The notes under the pieces: model-generated
Told to the model about the DNA's origin: nothing
Databases searched by the model: none
Seen by the model: only the letters and a program-made list of their open reading frames with translations
Shown here: in pieces, positions 27,614 through 36,001 of the stretch
How the letters are laid out: every line of letters begins with the position of its first letter
How positions within the stretch are numbered: position 1 is the first letter of the stretch
Made by a program: the position numbers and the translations under genes
Assembly (NCBI GenBank): GCA_903901875.1
Contig: CAIUSO010000010.1
Location: 1 to 64,000 of the forward strand
DNA length: 64,000 bases
DNA from: an uncultured Geobacteraceae bacterium
GTDB lineage: Bacteria; Desulfobacterota; Desulfuromonadia; Geobacterales; Pseudopelobacteraceae
Direction: 5' to 3'

Positions 27614-29308
27614 TCACTGAATGGTGGTTGATGATAGCCGAATGTCTGTCATGGCCTGCGTATACTCTCTGCGTGCTTCATTAATCTGTCCCGTATTCCG
27701 GTATAACTCGGCAAGCGCAACACGGGCATCAAGTAAGCGGGGTTGTAACTGCAAGGAAACCTTGAACTTGGCCATTGCGCGGGGATAATCCTTTTTTTCC
27801 AGATACACCTTGCCAAGCAGAAACTGTAATTCGGCATTTTCAGGACGATAACGGGCCAGACCATACTTATTCATTAATCTGGCTTTCGATACAATAGTAC
27901 CAGAGTTACGCGCAGTTCTGGAATGGCTGTCTGCTACTGCCCAAAATTCCTGCTCTGTCTGTAAAGCCGCCTCGAATTCAAAAAACGCCCGATCGTACTC
28001 GTTATTTATTAGATACATATTTCCCCGATACTGATGAGAAATAGTCATCTGGGGGTAATCATGGGCAAACCGTTGATATAATACGTCATCACTCTCCCAT
28101 GGGGAACAGAGTGAAACGGTTTGAAATGAAAATAGCGTGATAACGGCCATTGCAGAGATTATGACATATTTTCTTGAAGTCACGGTTGAATAGCGAATTA
28201 ATAAAACTGACACCATTAACACAAGAAAAACTGAAGGAATGTACAGCTGCCTGTCAGCTATATACGCGCGGGCGTTATTAAGAATAAGTTCATTAGCCTT
28301 TACGAGTGCAGGCACTAACATGATGACAGCCCCCAGAAACAGCTTGCACTCAATTTTCTTTACTCCGATCTTCCAGACCAGAAGCACCACAACAAAACAT
28401 GACAGAAGTGCCGGTAGCAGACCCGGCTGCAAAAGAGAGGTATAACTCCATACGGGATAATAATAGCTCAGGTTAAACGGAACGAAAAATATTTTTAAAT
28501 AGTCGGTAAATGCCGAAAAAAAGAGCAATAAAGATTCAACAGGACTATACATTCCAGAAGCTTCAGGTATGCCCACTACCAGAATCCGAATGAATGCATA
28601 AACACATATCACCCACATATATGGGAGATGGCTTTTTAGCGTATTCTTGACATCTGAACGGATGGTGGTAAACAAGAGGGCAACCAGGGGAAAAAGTACT
28701 GCAGACTCCTTTGAGAGCAGGGCACAGGAAAAGGTCAAGAGAGAAAGTACACGTTTTCCCGTCAGGCAAAAATAGAAAGAAGAAACAATAAAGAAACCGA
28801 GGAGGTTTTCATTCATGGCCACTCTGCCGATTAACTCGTTGTGTGCCGGATGAACGGCAAAGAGAGCTGCCGCAATGAGGGAAAAGGTTCGATCCGCATT
28901 CAATACAATAAGTCCGGTGCGGTAGACAAGAAATGCCGTAAGCAGATGCAGCAAGAGATTCGATAGATGGAAACCAACCGGGTTCAACCCCCACATCGTA
29001 TAATTTGCCATATAAAGAACATCTAATGCGGGACGGTAATAGATAAATGAAAAATCAGAATAAAAACTTTTGTCATGGAGCAGGCCGAGGGGGCGGGAGA
29101 ATATATCTATGAAATTGGCTACGGTGAAATTAATTTTAGGATTATTGACGATCAGACCATAGTCATCAAGAAATAAAAAAGAGTTTTTAAGCGTTGGAAC
29201 GGCAATAATTGATACAAGAAACAGGAGAACTATATACGGACGTGCATCAAAACGTTGTATTGATCGCTTGAATTCCCCATAACCTGCTCGTTTGGTGTCG
29301 CTGGTCAT
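27614..29308 (-). CDS. GT-C membrane protein with C-terminal TPR repeats (TMTC-like)
   Basis: 564 aa. About nine to ten membrane helices; the first periplasmic loop has LFLDDYGLIVNN, resembling the acidic GT-C/PMT catalytic motif, and YYRPALDVLYMANY with NLLLHLL follows. Roughly residues 420-560 contain TPR repeats. This plan resembles TMTC-type protein mannosyltransferases, which take a lipid-linked sugar. It starts at TAATG on the stop of the ABC ATPase gene. Paralogue of the gene at 31918-33690, sharing these motifs. Substrate is not predicted. Confidence 0.7.
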   Translation of the reverse strand: MTSDTKRAGYGEFKRSIQRFDARPYIVLLFLVSIIAVPTLKNSFLFLDDYGLIVNNPKINFTVANFIDIFSRPLGLLHDKSFYSDFSFIYYRPALDVLYMANYTMWGLNPVGFHLSNLLLHLLTAFLVYRTGLIVLNADRTFSLIAAALFAVHPAHNELIGRVAMNENLLGFFIVSSFYFCLTGKRVLSLLTFSCALLSKESAVLFPLVALLFTTIRSDVKNTLKSHLPYMWVICVYAFIRILVVGIPEASGMYSPVESLLLFFSAFTDYLKIFFVPFNLSYYYPVWSYTSLLQPGLLPALLSCFVVVLLVWKIGVKKIECKLFLGAVIMLVPALVKANELILNNARAYIADRQLYIPSVFLVLMVSVLLIRYSTVTSRKYVIISAMAVITLFSFQTVSLCSPWESDDVLYQRFAHDYPQMTISHQYRGNMYLINNEYDRAFFEFEAALQTEQEFWAVADSHSRTARNSGTIVSKARLMNKYGLARYRPENAELQFLLGKVYLEKKDYPRAMAKFKVSLQLQPRLLDARVALAELYRNTGQINEARREYTQAMTDIRLSSTTIQ

Positions 29309-30213
29309 TATTTAACCAGCGACAGGAAATAATCTTCAAGATTTTTTCGTCTTGTTTCAACAAGAACCACCTCAGACCCGCTCCTGATTACCAGTTCCAT
29401 AAAGCGGTTGAAACCATCTTTGGGAATATAGTATTCGAAAATGGTGCCCGATTGGCGGAGTACGGAAAATGGTGCCAGGTTTTGTAGTGTTGAGTCAGCA
29501 CTTTGCAGGGAGACAAGATACCCCTCCACCCCACCCTTGAGCAGATTTTCGACATTGTTCACCGCCACCAGGGAGCCCTTTACAATAATTCCCACCCGGT
29601 CACAAACTTTTTCCACATCATCCGTTATATGGGTACTGAAAAAAACTGTCTTCCCTCTATTCTTCAGCTCAAGGATTATGTTTTTTACCAGTGACCGTCC
29701 CAGGGGATCCAGACCACTCATCGGTTCATCGAGGATATAAATATCAGGATCGTGGACCAGAACCTGGGCAAGACCGACACGTTGAACCATCCCCTTACTG
29801 AAACTGCGCATCTGCCGTTTACGTGCATCCCACAGTTCGAGAAGCTTTAACGTTTGCTCAATACAGCGTGGCACCTCGGCCACCGGAACCAAAAAGGAAC
29901 GGGCAACATACGTAAGGTACTCTTCAGGAGTCAGATAGTCGTAAAAAGCTGGATTTTCGGGAAGATAACCAACTTTTAGACGTGCTGTACCCGTTGAGAC
30001 CGGCACACCATTTATCAGGGCATTTCCCGAAGAGGGGGTAATAAGTCCGACGAGCGTCTTGATGGTGGTACTTTTTCCCGCGCCGTTCGGACCGAGAAAA
30101 CCGAAGACCTCCCCTTGCATGACGTCAAAAGACAAGTCGTTGAGCGCATGAACAGACTGCCCTTTCTTTGTCTTGAATATTTTAACTAAATTATGAATTT
30201 CAAGCGCCTTCAT
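29308..30213 (-). CDS. ABC-2 type exporter ATPase
   Basis: 301 aa. Walker A GPNGAGKST, signature SFSKGMVQRVGLA, Walker B DIYILDEPMSGLDP and the switch His in FFSTHITDDVE are all intact, so it is an active ATPase of the CcmA/DRA-type export subfamily, with a C-terminal extension after about residue 215. The permease partner is very likely 31099-31890, on the same strand two genes upstream. The start overlaps the upstream gene by 4 bp and the end overlaps the GT-C gene by one base, indicating one transcript. Confidence 0.93.
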   Translation of the reverse strand: MKALEIHNLVKIFKTKKGQSVHALNDLSFDVMQGEVFGFLGPNGAGKSTTIKTLVGLITPSSGNALINGVPVSTGTARLKVGYLPENPAFYDYLTPEEYLTYVARSFLVPVAEVPRCIEQTLKLLELWDARKRQMRSFSKGMVQRVGLAQVLVHDPDIYILDEPMSGLDPLGRSLVKNIILELKNRGKTVFFSTHITDDVEKVCDRVGIIVKGSLVAVNNVENLLKGGVEGYLVSLQSADSTLQNLAPFSVLRQSGTIFEYYIPKDGFNRFMELVIRSGSEVVLVETRRKNLEDYFLSLVK

Positions 30214-31097
30214 GGTGTGGCTCCACTGTCCGGTCTGTTACCCTTTGGATTTTTAAAAGCAAATTTACTTGATGTACCGACTTTTCCATCGGGCAGCAGG
30301 AAAAATGTACCACCGTAGGGATCGGAAGGTGTTTTATCAAGCAAACCGGTTCGTACCAGTTCGTCAACAGATTCAGGTAGTCGGTTGTATTTCAGAGTAA
30401 AACGGTCCCGTGCTTTTTCAATAAGACTCACCTGCTTGAAGGCGGTCAAGCGAGTTTCAAATGTTTTTTTTGCAACAGGATTGCTGGCATCCTTTGCCAT
30501 TAAGGTAAGATAGGAGATTGCATGGTCAATCTGCCCGGACTCCTGCATAAACCTTCCGGCAAGATTGATATGCAGTTCCTGTCCAGACAGTTCAGCAGCT
30601 TTCTGGTAATAGTACGCGGCACTCTTAAAGTCATGCTTGAAGTATGCATAATTAAATCCAACAAAATAAGGAAGATACCAGTCCCATGTACGATAACGCA
30701 TACCTTCAATCAGCAGACTGTTAGCTATATCAATCTGACCCACATCCCAGACAAGAAATGATTGGGCGAAATAGTAGGCATCATTGTTATAAGGGTCCAG
30801 TTTGACTGCGGCATGAATAGTACGGGACATGACCGGAAAATCGGGAGGAATTTCAATTTTGTTCTTTGCCATTTCGGCGAGGCCACCGAAATAGGTGATC
30901 ACTCGCATAACCAAGGATGAACCGATCAAGAGTTTCTGGTCCGCAGACAGGAATTTAAGGGTTGCGATGGTCGGCAATACACCAAGCTTTTCAGCGTAAG
31001 GCTTGTTATGCATGTAATTGACAAATGGGCCAAGTATGAGACCATAACAGAGGCAAAACAAACAAAAAGACAAAATGTGCCGTTTGGTACCACCCAT
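30210..31097 (-). CDS. Membrane-anchored TPR-like protein of the pilin/export locus
   Basis: 295 aa with one N-terminal membrane segment (about residues 8-27). The rest is helical, with TPR-like repeats around 95-205 (e.g. DAYYFAQSFLVWDVGQIDIA and FKSAAYYYQKAAELSG), and it ends in a Pro-Asn rich tail. No known function is recognised. Starts 1 bp after the ABC permease stop and overlaps the ATPase gene by 4 bp, so it is very probably part of the transport complex or a scaffold for it. Similar proteins lie near pilA in Geobacter, as far as I recall. Confidence 0.65.
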   Translation of the reverse strand: MGGTKRHILSFCLFCLCYGLILGPFVNYMHNKPYAEKLGVLPTIATLKFLSADQKLLIGSSLVMRVITYFGGLAEMAKNKIEIPPDFPVMSRTIHAAVKLDPYNNDAYYFAQSFLVWDVGQIDIANSLLIEGMRYRTWDWYLPYFVGFNYAYFKHDFKSAAYYYQKAAELSGQELHINLAGRFMQESGQIDHAISYLTLMAKDASNPVAKKTFETRLTAFKQVSLIEKARDRFTLKYNRLPESVDELVRTGLLDKTPSDPYGGTFFLLPDGKVGTSSKFAFKNPKGNRPDSGATP

Positions 31098-31098
31098 A

Positions 31099-31890
31099 CT
31101 AGTTCATTTCCCTTTTTTCAAACAGCAGAGTCGCCACAGAAATAACCATACAGAGATACACCACAAAATATACTCCGGTCATCAAAACACCGGATACCTG
31201 TATTGGAACCCGGTACACTGCATTAATTTTAAAATCGAAGGCACTGAAATTGGGTAATATATAATAGACAAAAGTAGCCATGTTTTTAGTGATAGACGAT
31301 ATGCCGATCGTAGCCGGTGCATTAATATAATCATGCACCTGCTGAGAAGCATTACCGACAAAATAAATGCAGATTGAACCAAAAACAGGTAAAAAGAATG
31401 AAGTGGCCACCGAAGAAAAGAGAAATGCGAAAGCAACAATAAGAATGTACTTGCAGGCATCAAAAAAGATTGACAAGAAAAACAGATTCCAGACAATTGG
31501 TCGCTCGGGAGGGTAGATACCCGCAGTAATCAGTACCGTTAACACTGCAACGCCCCCTAACAAAAGGGCAACCAGAAAAATAAAAGCTGCAATGCCGGAA
31601 AATTTACCTACCAGATATGCGGATCGACTACTTGGCCAAGAAAGAACCGGATACGTATAGCGTCGTTCTATATCCCGCCAGAGATGTGTTCCCCCCAGAA
31701 AAAGGGAAAGAAGCAATAAAATAAAGGAAATCAGGGAAAGTGACAGGGTCATGGACAGTTCGGTGGCTTGTCGCATTGAGAGAGTAGCTACCGACGGTAT
31801 CAGCAAAAATATGAGCGCTGAAAAAATTATTCCATGAAAAATACGATCACGGATAATACTTTTAAAGGTTATTTCAAAATGGTTCAACAT
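31099..31890 (-). CDS. ABC-2 type exporter permease
   Basis: 263 aa from ATG 31890, preceded by GGGAG at good spacing; a GTG at 31908 lacks one. Six hydrophobic segments are visible. N-terminal FEITFKSIIRDRIFHG and the YTYPVLSWPSSRSAYLVGKF segment are typical of ABC-2 permeases. Pairs with the ATPase at 29308-30213. Cargo unknown; the locus (pilin, glycan enzymes) suggests a lipid-linked glycan or a surface polymer, but a NosF/DFY-type role cannot be excluded. Confidence 0.85.
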   Translation of the reverse strand: MLNHFEITFKSIIRDRIFHGIIFSALIFLLIPSVATLSMRQATELSMTLSLSLISFILLLLSLFLGGTHLWRDIERRYTYPVLSWPSSRSAYLVGKFSGIAAFIFLVALLLGGVAVLTVLITAGIYPPERPIVWNLFFLSIFFDACKYILIVAFAFLFSSVATSFFLPVFGSICIYFVGNASQQVHDYINAPATIGISSITKNMATFVYYILPNFSAFDFKINAVYRVPIQVSGVLMTGVYFVVYLCMVISVATLLFEKREMN

Positions 31891-31917
31891 GACTGCTTGC
31901 TCCCGCACTGACGGCTT

Positions 31918-33690
31918 TCAGTTAGATTTCGGAACAGGTTCCGTTTTGAGGGCCATTTTCCTAGCGAAATTTTTATACATCGATTCCTTGGGTGCAACTT
32001 CAGCGACTTTCTCAAACAATTCGTGGGCGTGTTTTTTGTTATTTCCGGCTAACTCCAGCTGGGCTGCACGGTAGAGATGATCAGAATCGCCACTCCTTTT
32101 ATAATACAACTCATGTAAAACGACAAGTTTAGGATTTATACGTAAAGCACGCCGACGGTCCTTACTGTAAATTTTCTCCAGTTCCATCAAGTTGATATAT
32201 GTCTTGATTATTTCAATATCTGCCGCTTCAATAGTTCCCTGCTTGTACGATGAGTCCAGAACCCGGTATGCCTCAGCATACATTTTTTTATTTCCATACA
32301 TAAGTGCCTGATTAACGAAGAGGAGAGGCATATTTCCCCCGTTTGTAGTTTTCTTGCCCCGCTCTATCTGTTCAGCAGCTTCTGTAAATTTACTATTCTC
32401 AATAAGTGCGATTGCCAGTTCATTGTTTATACTTGCAAAATTGGGGGATTTTTTTTGAGTATCCTGATAGAGAGTAAGATTATCCTGCCATATTTCAGCC
32501 CGATGGGCAGTTATACCGGCAATACAGACCAAGAAAATGAACAGTATGAGGGTGGCATTTCGAACCGAAAAAAAACGGGAAAGAGAGGAAAATGTATCGA
32601 CAACAGCACATGCAAAAAACAGTGAGGGGATATACATATAGCGCTCCGCAAAGGGAGTCCAGGCTATCTGGGCACGGGATATCACAAACGCCGATAACAT
32701 AACCACAAGGGATGCCAGAAACATTTGAACAGCGATGAGTTTGTGCCATTTTATCATAAGATAACAGGAGGTGATAATAACGGCAATTCCAAGCACGCCA
32801 TAGATACTGCTGATTTCGGTAATTGCGAAGTTGAGCGGCAACGGCATAAAAAGCTTTTTAACATAAAAACCGATTAAAGTCAACATGTTATACGCTATAC
32901 TTATCGCAATTTCTGGTGTATGTCCCGAAACAGTGTGGGTTGCGGGCTTGGTAACCACCTTCGCCATAATCGCGAGGGTTTTGATTCGCAGGAGTACATA
33001 GAAGAGACCAACAGTTAGAAAAGGAGCTACAAGCAGAAAAAAACGTTTGGCACATAGTTGTCTGCCTGAAGTGTTAAAACAGGTGCGAAGCTGAAGGTCA
33101 TTCATACATACGAGGAGAAAAAAAGCGGGAAGACAAAAAAGAGCCGTTTCCTTAGCCAGACCTCCCACCAGGCAACAGAGTGAAGCAATCCATAACAGTA
33201 ATAAGGAGTGATCTTTTTTCAAGAACAGGCAGGTGCAATAGAGTCCCATAAGGGCAAACATCGCGGCAAGCGGATCGGTTCGCCCAGAAATCCAGGCAAC
33301 TGATTCAACATTCAACGGGTGAAATGCGAATATGCAGGCAGAAACAAAGGCAAGTTCCACTTTCTTTTCATGCTGCCTGAACAGTACAAGACCTGAACAG
33401 AACAAAAGCAGCGAGTTAACCAGGTGAATTAACAGATTTTCAAGATGCATCGCCTGTGGGCTAAAACCGAGTACCGAACTGTCAATGTAGTACGAAAGAA
33501 TTGTCAGCGGTCGGAAATAACTGACAGAACGAAGCGGGTTAAACAGAGAAACAATGTTGAACGTTGCCACACTGGGCAGATCATCCAGCATCCGCAGATC
33601 ATCAACAGAATTTATCCCGGAAAATACCACCGGATAGTAAATGCCAAGAACAAAAATAATTAGTGCGAGAAGTGCGGTTGTCTTTTTCAT
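31918..33690 (-). CDS. GT-C membrane protein with TPR repeats (TMTC-like), first of two
   Basis: 590 aa from ATG 33690, which has an AGAAGAGA site; the longer frame would start inside the perfect stem-loop at 33705-33740 and is rejected. About ten membrane helices; the first loop contains SVDDLRMLDD, then YFRPLTILSYYI and ENLLIHLVN, motifs shared with its paralogue at 27614-29308. Soluble TPR-like helices follow (about 420-590). Family members transfer sugars from polyprenyl-phosphate carriers to proteins. First gene after the pilA-spc unit; expression may be lowered by the stem-loop. Function is inferred, not shown. Confidence 0.7.
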   Translation of the reverse strand: MKKTTALLALIIFVLGIYYPVVFSGINSVDDLRMLDDLPSVATFNIVSLFNPLRSVSYFRPLTILSYYIDSSVLGFSPQAMHLENLLIHLVNSLLLFCSGLVLFRQHEKKVELAFVSACIFAFHPLNVESVAWISGRTDPLAAMFALMGLYCTCLFLKKDHSLLLLWIASLCCLVGGLAKETALFCLPAFFLLVCMNDLQLRTCFNTSGRQLCAKRFFLLVAPFLTVGLFYVLLRIKTLAIMAKVVTKPATHTVSGHTPEIAISIAYNMLTLIGFYVKKLFMPLPLNFAITEISSIYGVLGIAVIITSCYLMIKWHKLIAVQMFLASLVVMLSAFVISRAQIAWTPFAERYMYIPSLFFACAVVDTFSSLSRFFSVRNATLILFIFLVCIAGITAHRAEIWQDNLTLYQDTQKKSPNFASINNELAIALIENSKFTEAAEQIERGKKTTNGGNMPLLFVNQALMYGNKKMYAEAYRVLDSSYKQGTIEAADIEIIKTYINLMELEKIYSKDRRRALRINPKLVVLHELYYKRSGDSDHLYRAAQLELAGNNKKHAHELFEKVAEVAPKESMYKNFARKMALKTEPVPKSN

Positions 33691-33704
33691 ATTCTCTTCT
33701 ACAG

Positions 33705-33740
33705 TCACCGTGCGGAATAATGAACTATTCCGCACGGTGA
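33705..33740 (-). other. 15-bp perfect stem-loop after spc
   Basis: The two arms, 33705-33719 and 33726-33740, are exact reverse complements (core CACCGTGCGGAATA) around a six-base loop. It lies 9 bp after the spc stop and 14 bp before the next ATG. There is no U-run on the minus strand, so it looks more like a 3'-end-stabilising or transcript-processing hairpin than a Rho-independent terminator. It would let abundant pilA-spc mRNA coexist with lower expression downstream. Confidence 0.7.
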
Positions 33741-33749
33741 AGAATCAAT

Positions 33750-34064
33750 TTACTGGGCCTGCCACGAGTCCCATACAACCGTCTGCGAACCGGACGGGAC
33801 GGTTTCCAGGTATTTGCCGGTTCCCTCACATTTATACATTTTTACATCACCGGCAGAGGTGCCGAAAGAGTACGTTCCATTGGCATGCCACGTGTTGAGT
33901 ACATAATTGGAACTGGTACCATTATAAGAGAACTTTACGCCGGTTGATACAGGAACTGTCATAGTGGACGTATTATTACCGATGGGTGACGTAATCTGTT
34001 GCGCCGCAAAGACAGCCGTTGCAAGAAAAAGAGTCACAAGTGAACCAACGATTACTTTCTTCAA
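33750..34064 (-). CDS. Spc/PilA-C-like secreted pilin partner
   Basis: 104 aa. The start is TTG at 34064, backed by an AGGAGG site with 7-nt spacing. It has a signal peptide with predicted cleavage VFA-AQ, then a small beta-rich domain (IGNNTSTMTVPVSTG, NTWHANGTYSFGTSAGD) with a single cysteine (KMYKCEGTGKY) and no pilin-like N-terminal helix. In Geobacter sulfurreducens the neighbour of pilA (GSU1497, Spc or PilA-C) is a protein of this size needed for pilin stability or heterodimer formation. Position and size fit; sequence similarity was not searched. Separated from pilA by 26 bp, same strand. Confidence 0.8.
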   Translation of the reverse strand: MKKVIVGSLVTLFLATAVFAAQQITSPIGNNTSTMTVPVSTGVKFSYNGTSSNYVLNTWHANGTYSFGTSAGDVKMYKCEGTGKYLETVPSGSQTVVWDSWQAQ

Positions 34065-34090
34065 GAGTTCTCCTCCTTCACAGGCTGTAA

Positions 34091-34297
34091 TTAGTTGGGA
34101 TAGTAGCCGGTATCAGTAAAATATCCTTCGAGGGCAGTTTTAATGTTTCTTAAATCTGTGCTTGCTGCAGTATTGTATCCTCTGGCTCGATATGCTGAAA
34201 ACTGCGGAATGGCAATTGATGCCAAAATACCTATAATAGCAACTACTAACAACAACTCAATCAGAGTAAAACCTCTTTTTCCCTGCACCTTATACAT
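34091..34297 (-). CDS. pilA: Short type IV pilin (Geobacter PilA-like, e-pilin type)
   Basis: 68 aa precursor from ATG 34297 (a GTG directly upstream at 34300 is also possible). Prepilin peptidase site KRG/FTLIE after a nine-residue leader; mature form is 59 aa, starting FTLIELLLVVAIIG with Glu5 present. There is almost no globular domain, as in Geobacter PilA. Mature aromatic residues are F1, F24, Y27, Y32, Y50, F51, Y56 and Y57, giving 8 of 59, with a largest gap of 22 residues. SD is AAGGAG. Preceded by the sigma-54 promoter at 34378-34393 and followed by the spc-like gene. No pilB, pilT or pilC in view. Confidence 0.95.
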   Translation of the reverse strand: MYKVQGKRGFTLIELLLVVAIIGILASIAIPQFSAYRARGYNTAASTDLRNIKTALEGYFTDTGYYPN

Positions 34298-34300
34298 CAC

Positions 34301-34607
34301 GACACTCTCCTTTCATGATTGTAGTGAATAATCAGGCTGTTTCCTGCGCAGGAGTAACGAAGCCTGTAACTATATTCAGCAACAACCATGCCAGCAAGAG
34401 TGAATAAAACAAAAGTGCTAATAAATTCAGCGAATTAACTCAGGATAACAAGTAATATCACAGTAAAAAAAACCGTAGTTCATCAAAACTGACAATATTT
34501 GTTAGTACAACAAGTATCAAAGTGACGTAAGGGAGGAGCTACGTACAAACCAATACAGACAATATCCGTGTAAACCTCACAATAAAATAATCATAATCTT
34601 GATACCA
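34301..34607 (-). promoter_or_regulatory. pilA upstream regulatory region (no gene)
   Basis: A 307-bp A/T-rich region between pilR and pilA without an open frame I can support. It holds the -24/-12 element at 34378-34393 and, further upstream, two direct copies of GACAATAT (34491-34498 and 34558-34565; ATATTGTC on the minus strand) about 67 bp apart. Such repeats are candidates for PilR enhancer sites, since TGTC-type motifs are known for PilR, but this is inference. Confidence 0.5.
34378..34393 (-). promoter_or_regulatory. Sigma-54 (-24/-12) promoter of pilA
   Basis: On the minus strand it reads TGGCATGGTTGTTGCT, differing from the RpoN consensus TGGCACG-N4-TTGCT only at one base; the GG-N10-GC spacing is exact. 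The predicted start leaves a leader of about 70 nt to the pilA ATG. The PilR-type activator gene immediately upstream matches such a promoter. Confidence 0.8.
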
Positions 34608-35987
34608 CTACTCTTCCCCATTGTCCAAACCAAACTTTGCAAGACGGTACCGAAACGAGCGAAAAGACATGCCAAGCAACTCACCAGCCTTTTTTTTGGC
34701 ACCACCGGTCTTTTCAAGAGCCTTAAGTAAATAGCGTTTTTCTATCTCTTCCAGCATCGGTTCAAGCATCATTCCGGACTCCGGTATTTCGCAATCGGCT
34801 GTCAAACCAGAATATTTATTTTCACGAAATTGATAGGGCAGGCTACTTTCAGAAATGCAGTCCGGGTTTATAATCAGGCTGCGTTCAATGCAGTTTTCCA
34901 GTTCACGAATATTTCCGGGAAATTGATAGTTCATCAAAAGTTTCATTGCCCCGGGAGTTACCGATGCCGGTTTTTCCTGTCCGGACGAACGATATTTACG
35001 ACAAAAACACTCGATTAAAAGCGGGATATCCTCTATCCGCTCTCTGAGGGGGGGTAACAGCAGTTGCACCACATTCAGCCGATAAAACAGATCTTCACGG
35101 AAAGCACCCTCCTTGACCTGATTTTCCAGGATTCTGTTTGAGGCACTAATAATCCTGATGTCTGCCTTGCGGGTAACCGCATCCCCTACCCGCTTGAATT
35201 CCCGTTCCTGAATAACCCTCAAAAGCTTTGTCTGCATGAGGAGTGGCAATTCACCAATTTCATCAAGAAATAACGTTCCTCCCTCAGCCTGTTCAAACAG
35301 GCCGGAGCGGTCACTAATAGCACCGGTAAAAGATCCCCGTTTATGGCCGAAAAGCTCACTTTCAATGAGATTATCCGGAATAGCCCCGCAATTAACCGCA
35401 ATAAACGGTTTGCCCTTGCGAGGGCTGCAGGTATGAATTGATCGAGCCACCAACTCCTTGCCGGTTCCACTTTCACCGAGAACCAACACACTGCTCTGAC
35501 TGGCAGCAACTTTCAGTATTAAATCAAACAACTCACGCATTTTCGGGTTTTTACCAATAATACCGCAGAAACTGTCGAGATCACCCGCTCCCATGCGTAA
35601 CTGACTGTTTTCACGCTTTAATCCCTGTTTTTCAAGGGCGTTCACAATCAGCTGCAGCATTTCATCATTTCTAAACGGTTTACAAATATAATCATATGCT
35701 CCAAGTTTCATTGCTTCAACGGCTTGCTCGGCGGTAGAAAATGCCGTGATCATCAGAACAGCTGTCTCAGGGGAACGCTCCTTGATCCGAGCCAGCAGCT
35801 CAATGCCTGAGAGCCCGGGCATATTGACATCTGACAGAACCAGATCAATCAAACCGGTTTCTATGACTCTTAGTGCCTCTTCGGCTGAAGATGCCGTCCG
35901 AACCTCATATCCCTCCCGTTCCAGCAAAATAGACATGAACTCCCGCATACTCAATTCGTCATCTACCACAAGAATTTTGATTTTCAT
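34608..35987 (-). CDS. pilR: PilR-like sigma-54-dependent response regulator
   Basis: 459 aa from ATG 35987, preceded by GGGGGAG; a longer frame overlapping the exporter gene is rejected. Receiver domain with phosphoacceptor Asp53 (LSDVNMPG) and Lys in CKPFRND; AAA+ domain with Walker A GESGTGKE, the sigma-54 contact loop GSFTGA and Walker [10 protein letters not shown]; Fis-like HTH at the C-terminus ([20 protein letters not shown]). It would activate the -24/-12 promoter of pilA directly downstream. The usual cognate kinase PilS is not encoded in the window; upstream lies an ABC exporter instead. Confidence 0.9.
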   Translation of the reverse strand: MKIKILVVDDELSMREFMSILLEREGYEVRTASSAEEALRVIETGLIDLVLSDVNMPGLSGIELLARIKERSPETAVLMITAFSTAEQAVEAMKLGAYDYICKPFRNDEMLQLIVNALEKQGLKRENSQLRMGAGDLDSFCGIIGKNPKMRELFDLILKVAASQSSVLVLGESGTGKELVARSIHTCSPRKGKPFIAVNCGAIPDNLIESELFGHKRGSFTGAISDRSGLFEQAEGGTLFLDEIGELPLLMQTKLLRVIQEREFKRVGDAVTRKADIRIISASNRILENQVKEGAFREDLFYRLNVVQLLLPPLRERIEDIPLLIECFCRKYRSSGQEKPASVTPGAMKLLMNYQFPGNIRELENCIERSLIINPDCISESSLPYQFRENKYSGLTADCEIPESGMMLEPMLEEIEKRYLLKALEKTGGAKKKAGELLGMSFRSFRYRLAKFGLDNGEE

Positions 35988-36001
35988 GGTGCTTGCTCCC
36001 C

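Noticed and set aside
33691..33735. Longer N-terminus for the first GT-C gene
   Set aside because: It would run through the 15-bp hairpin after spc and start at a GTG with no ribosome site, whereas MKKTTALLAL at 33690 is a normal membrane-protein start with SD.
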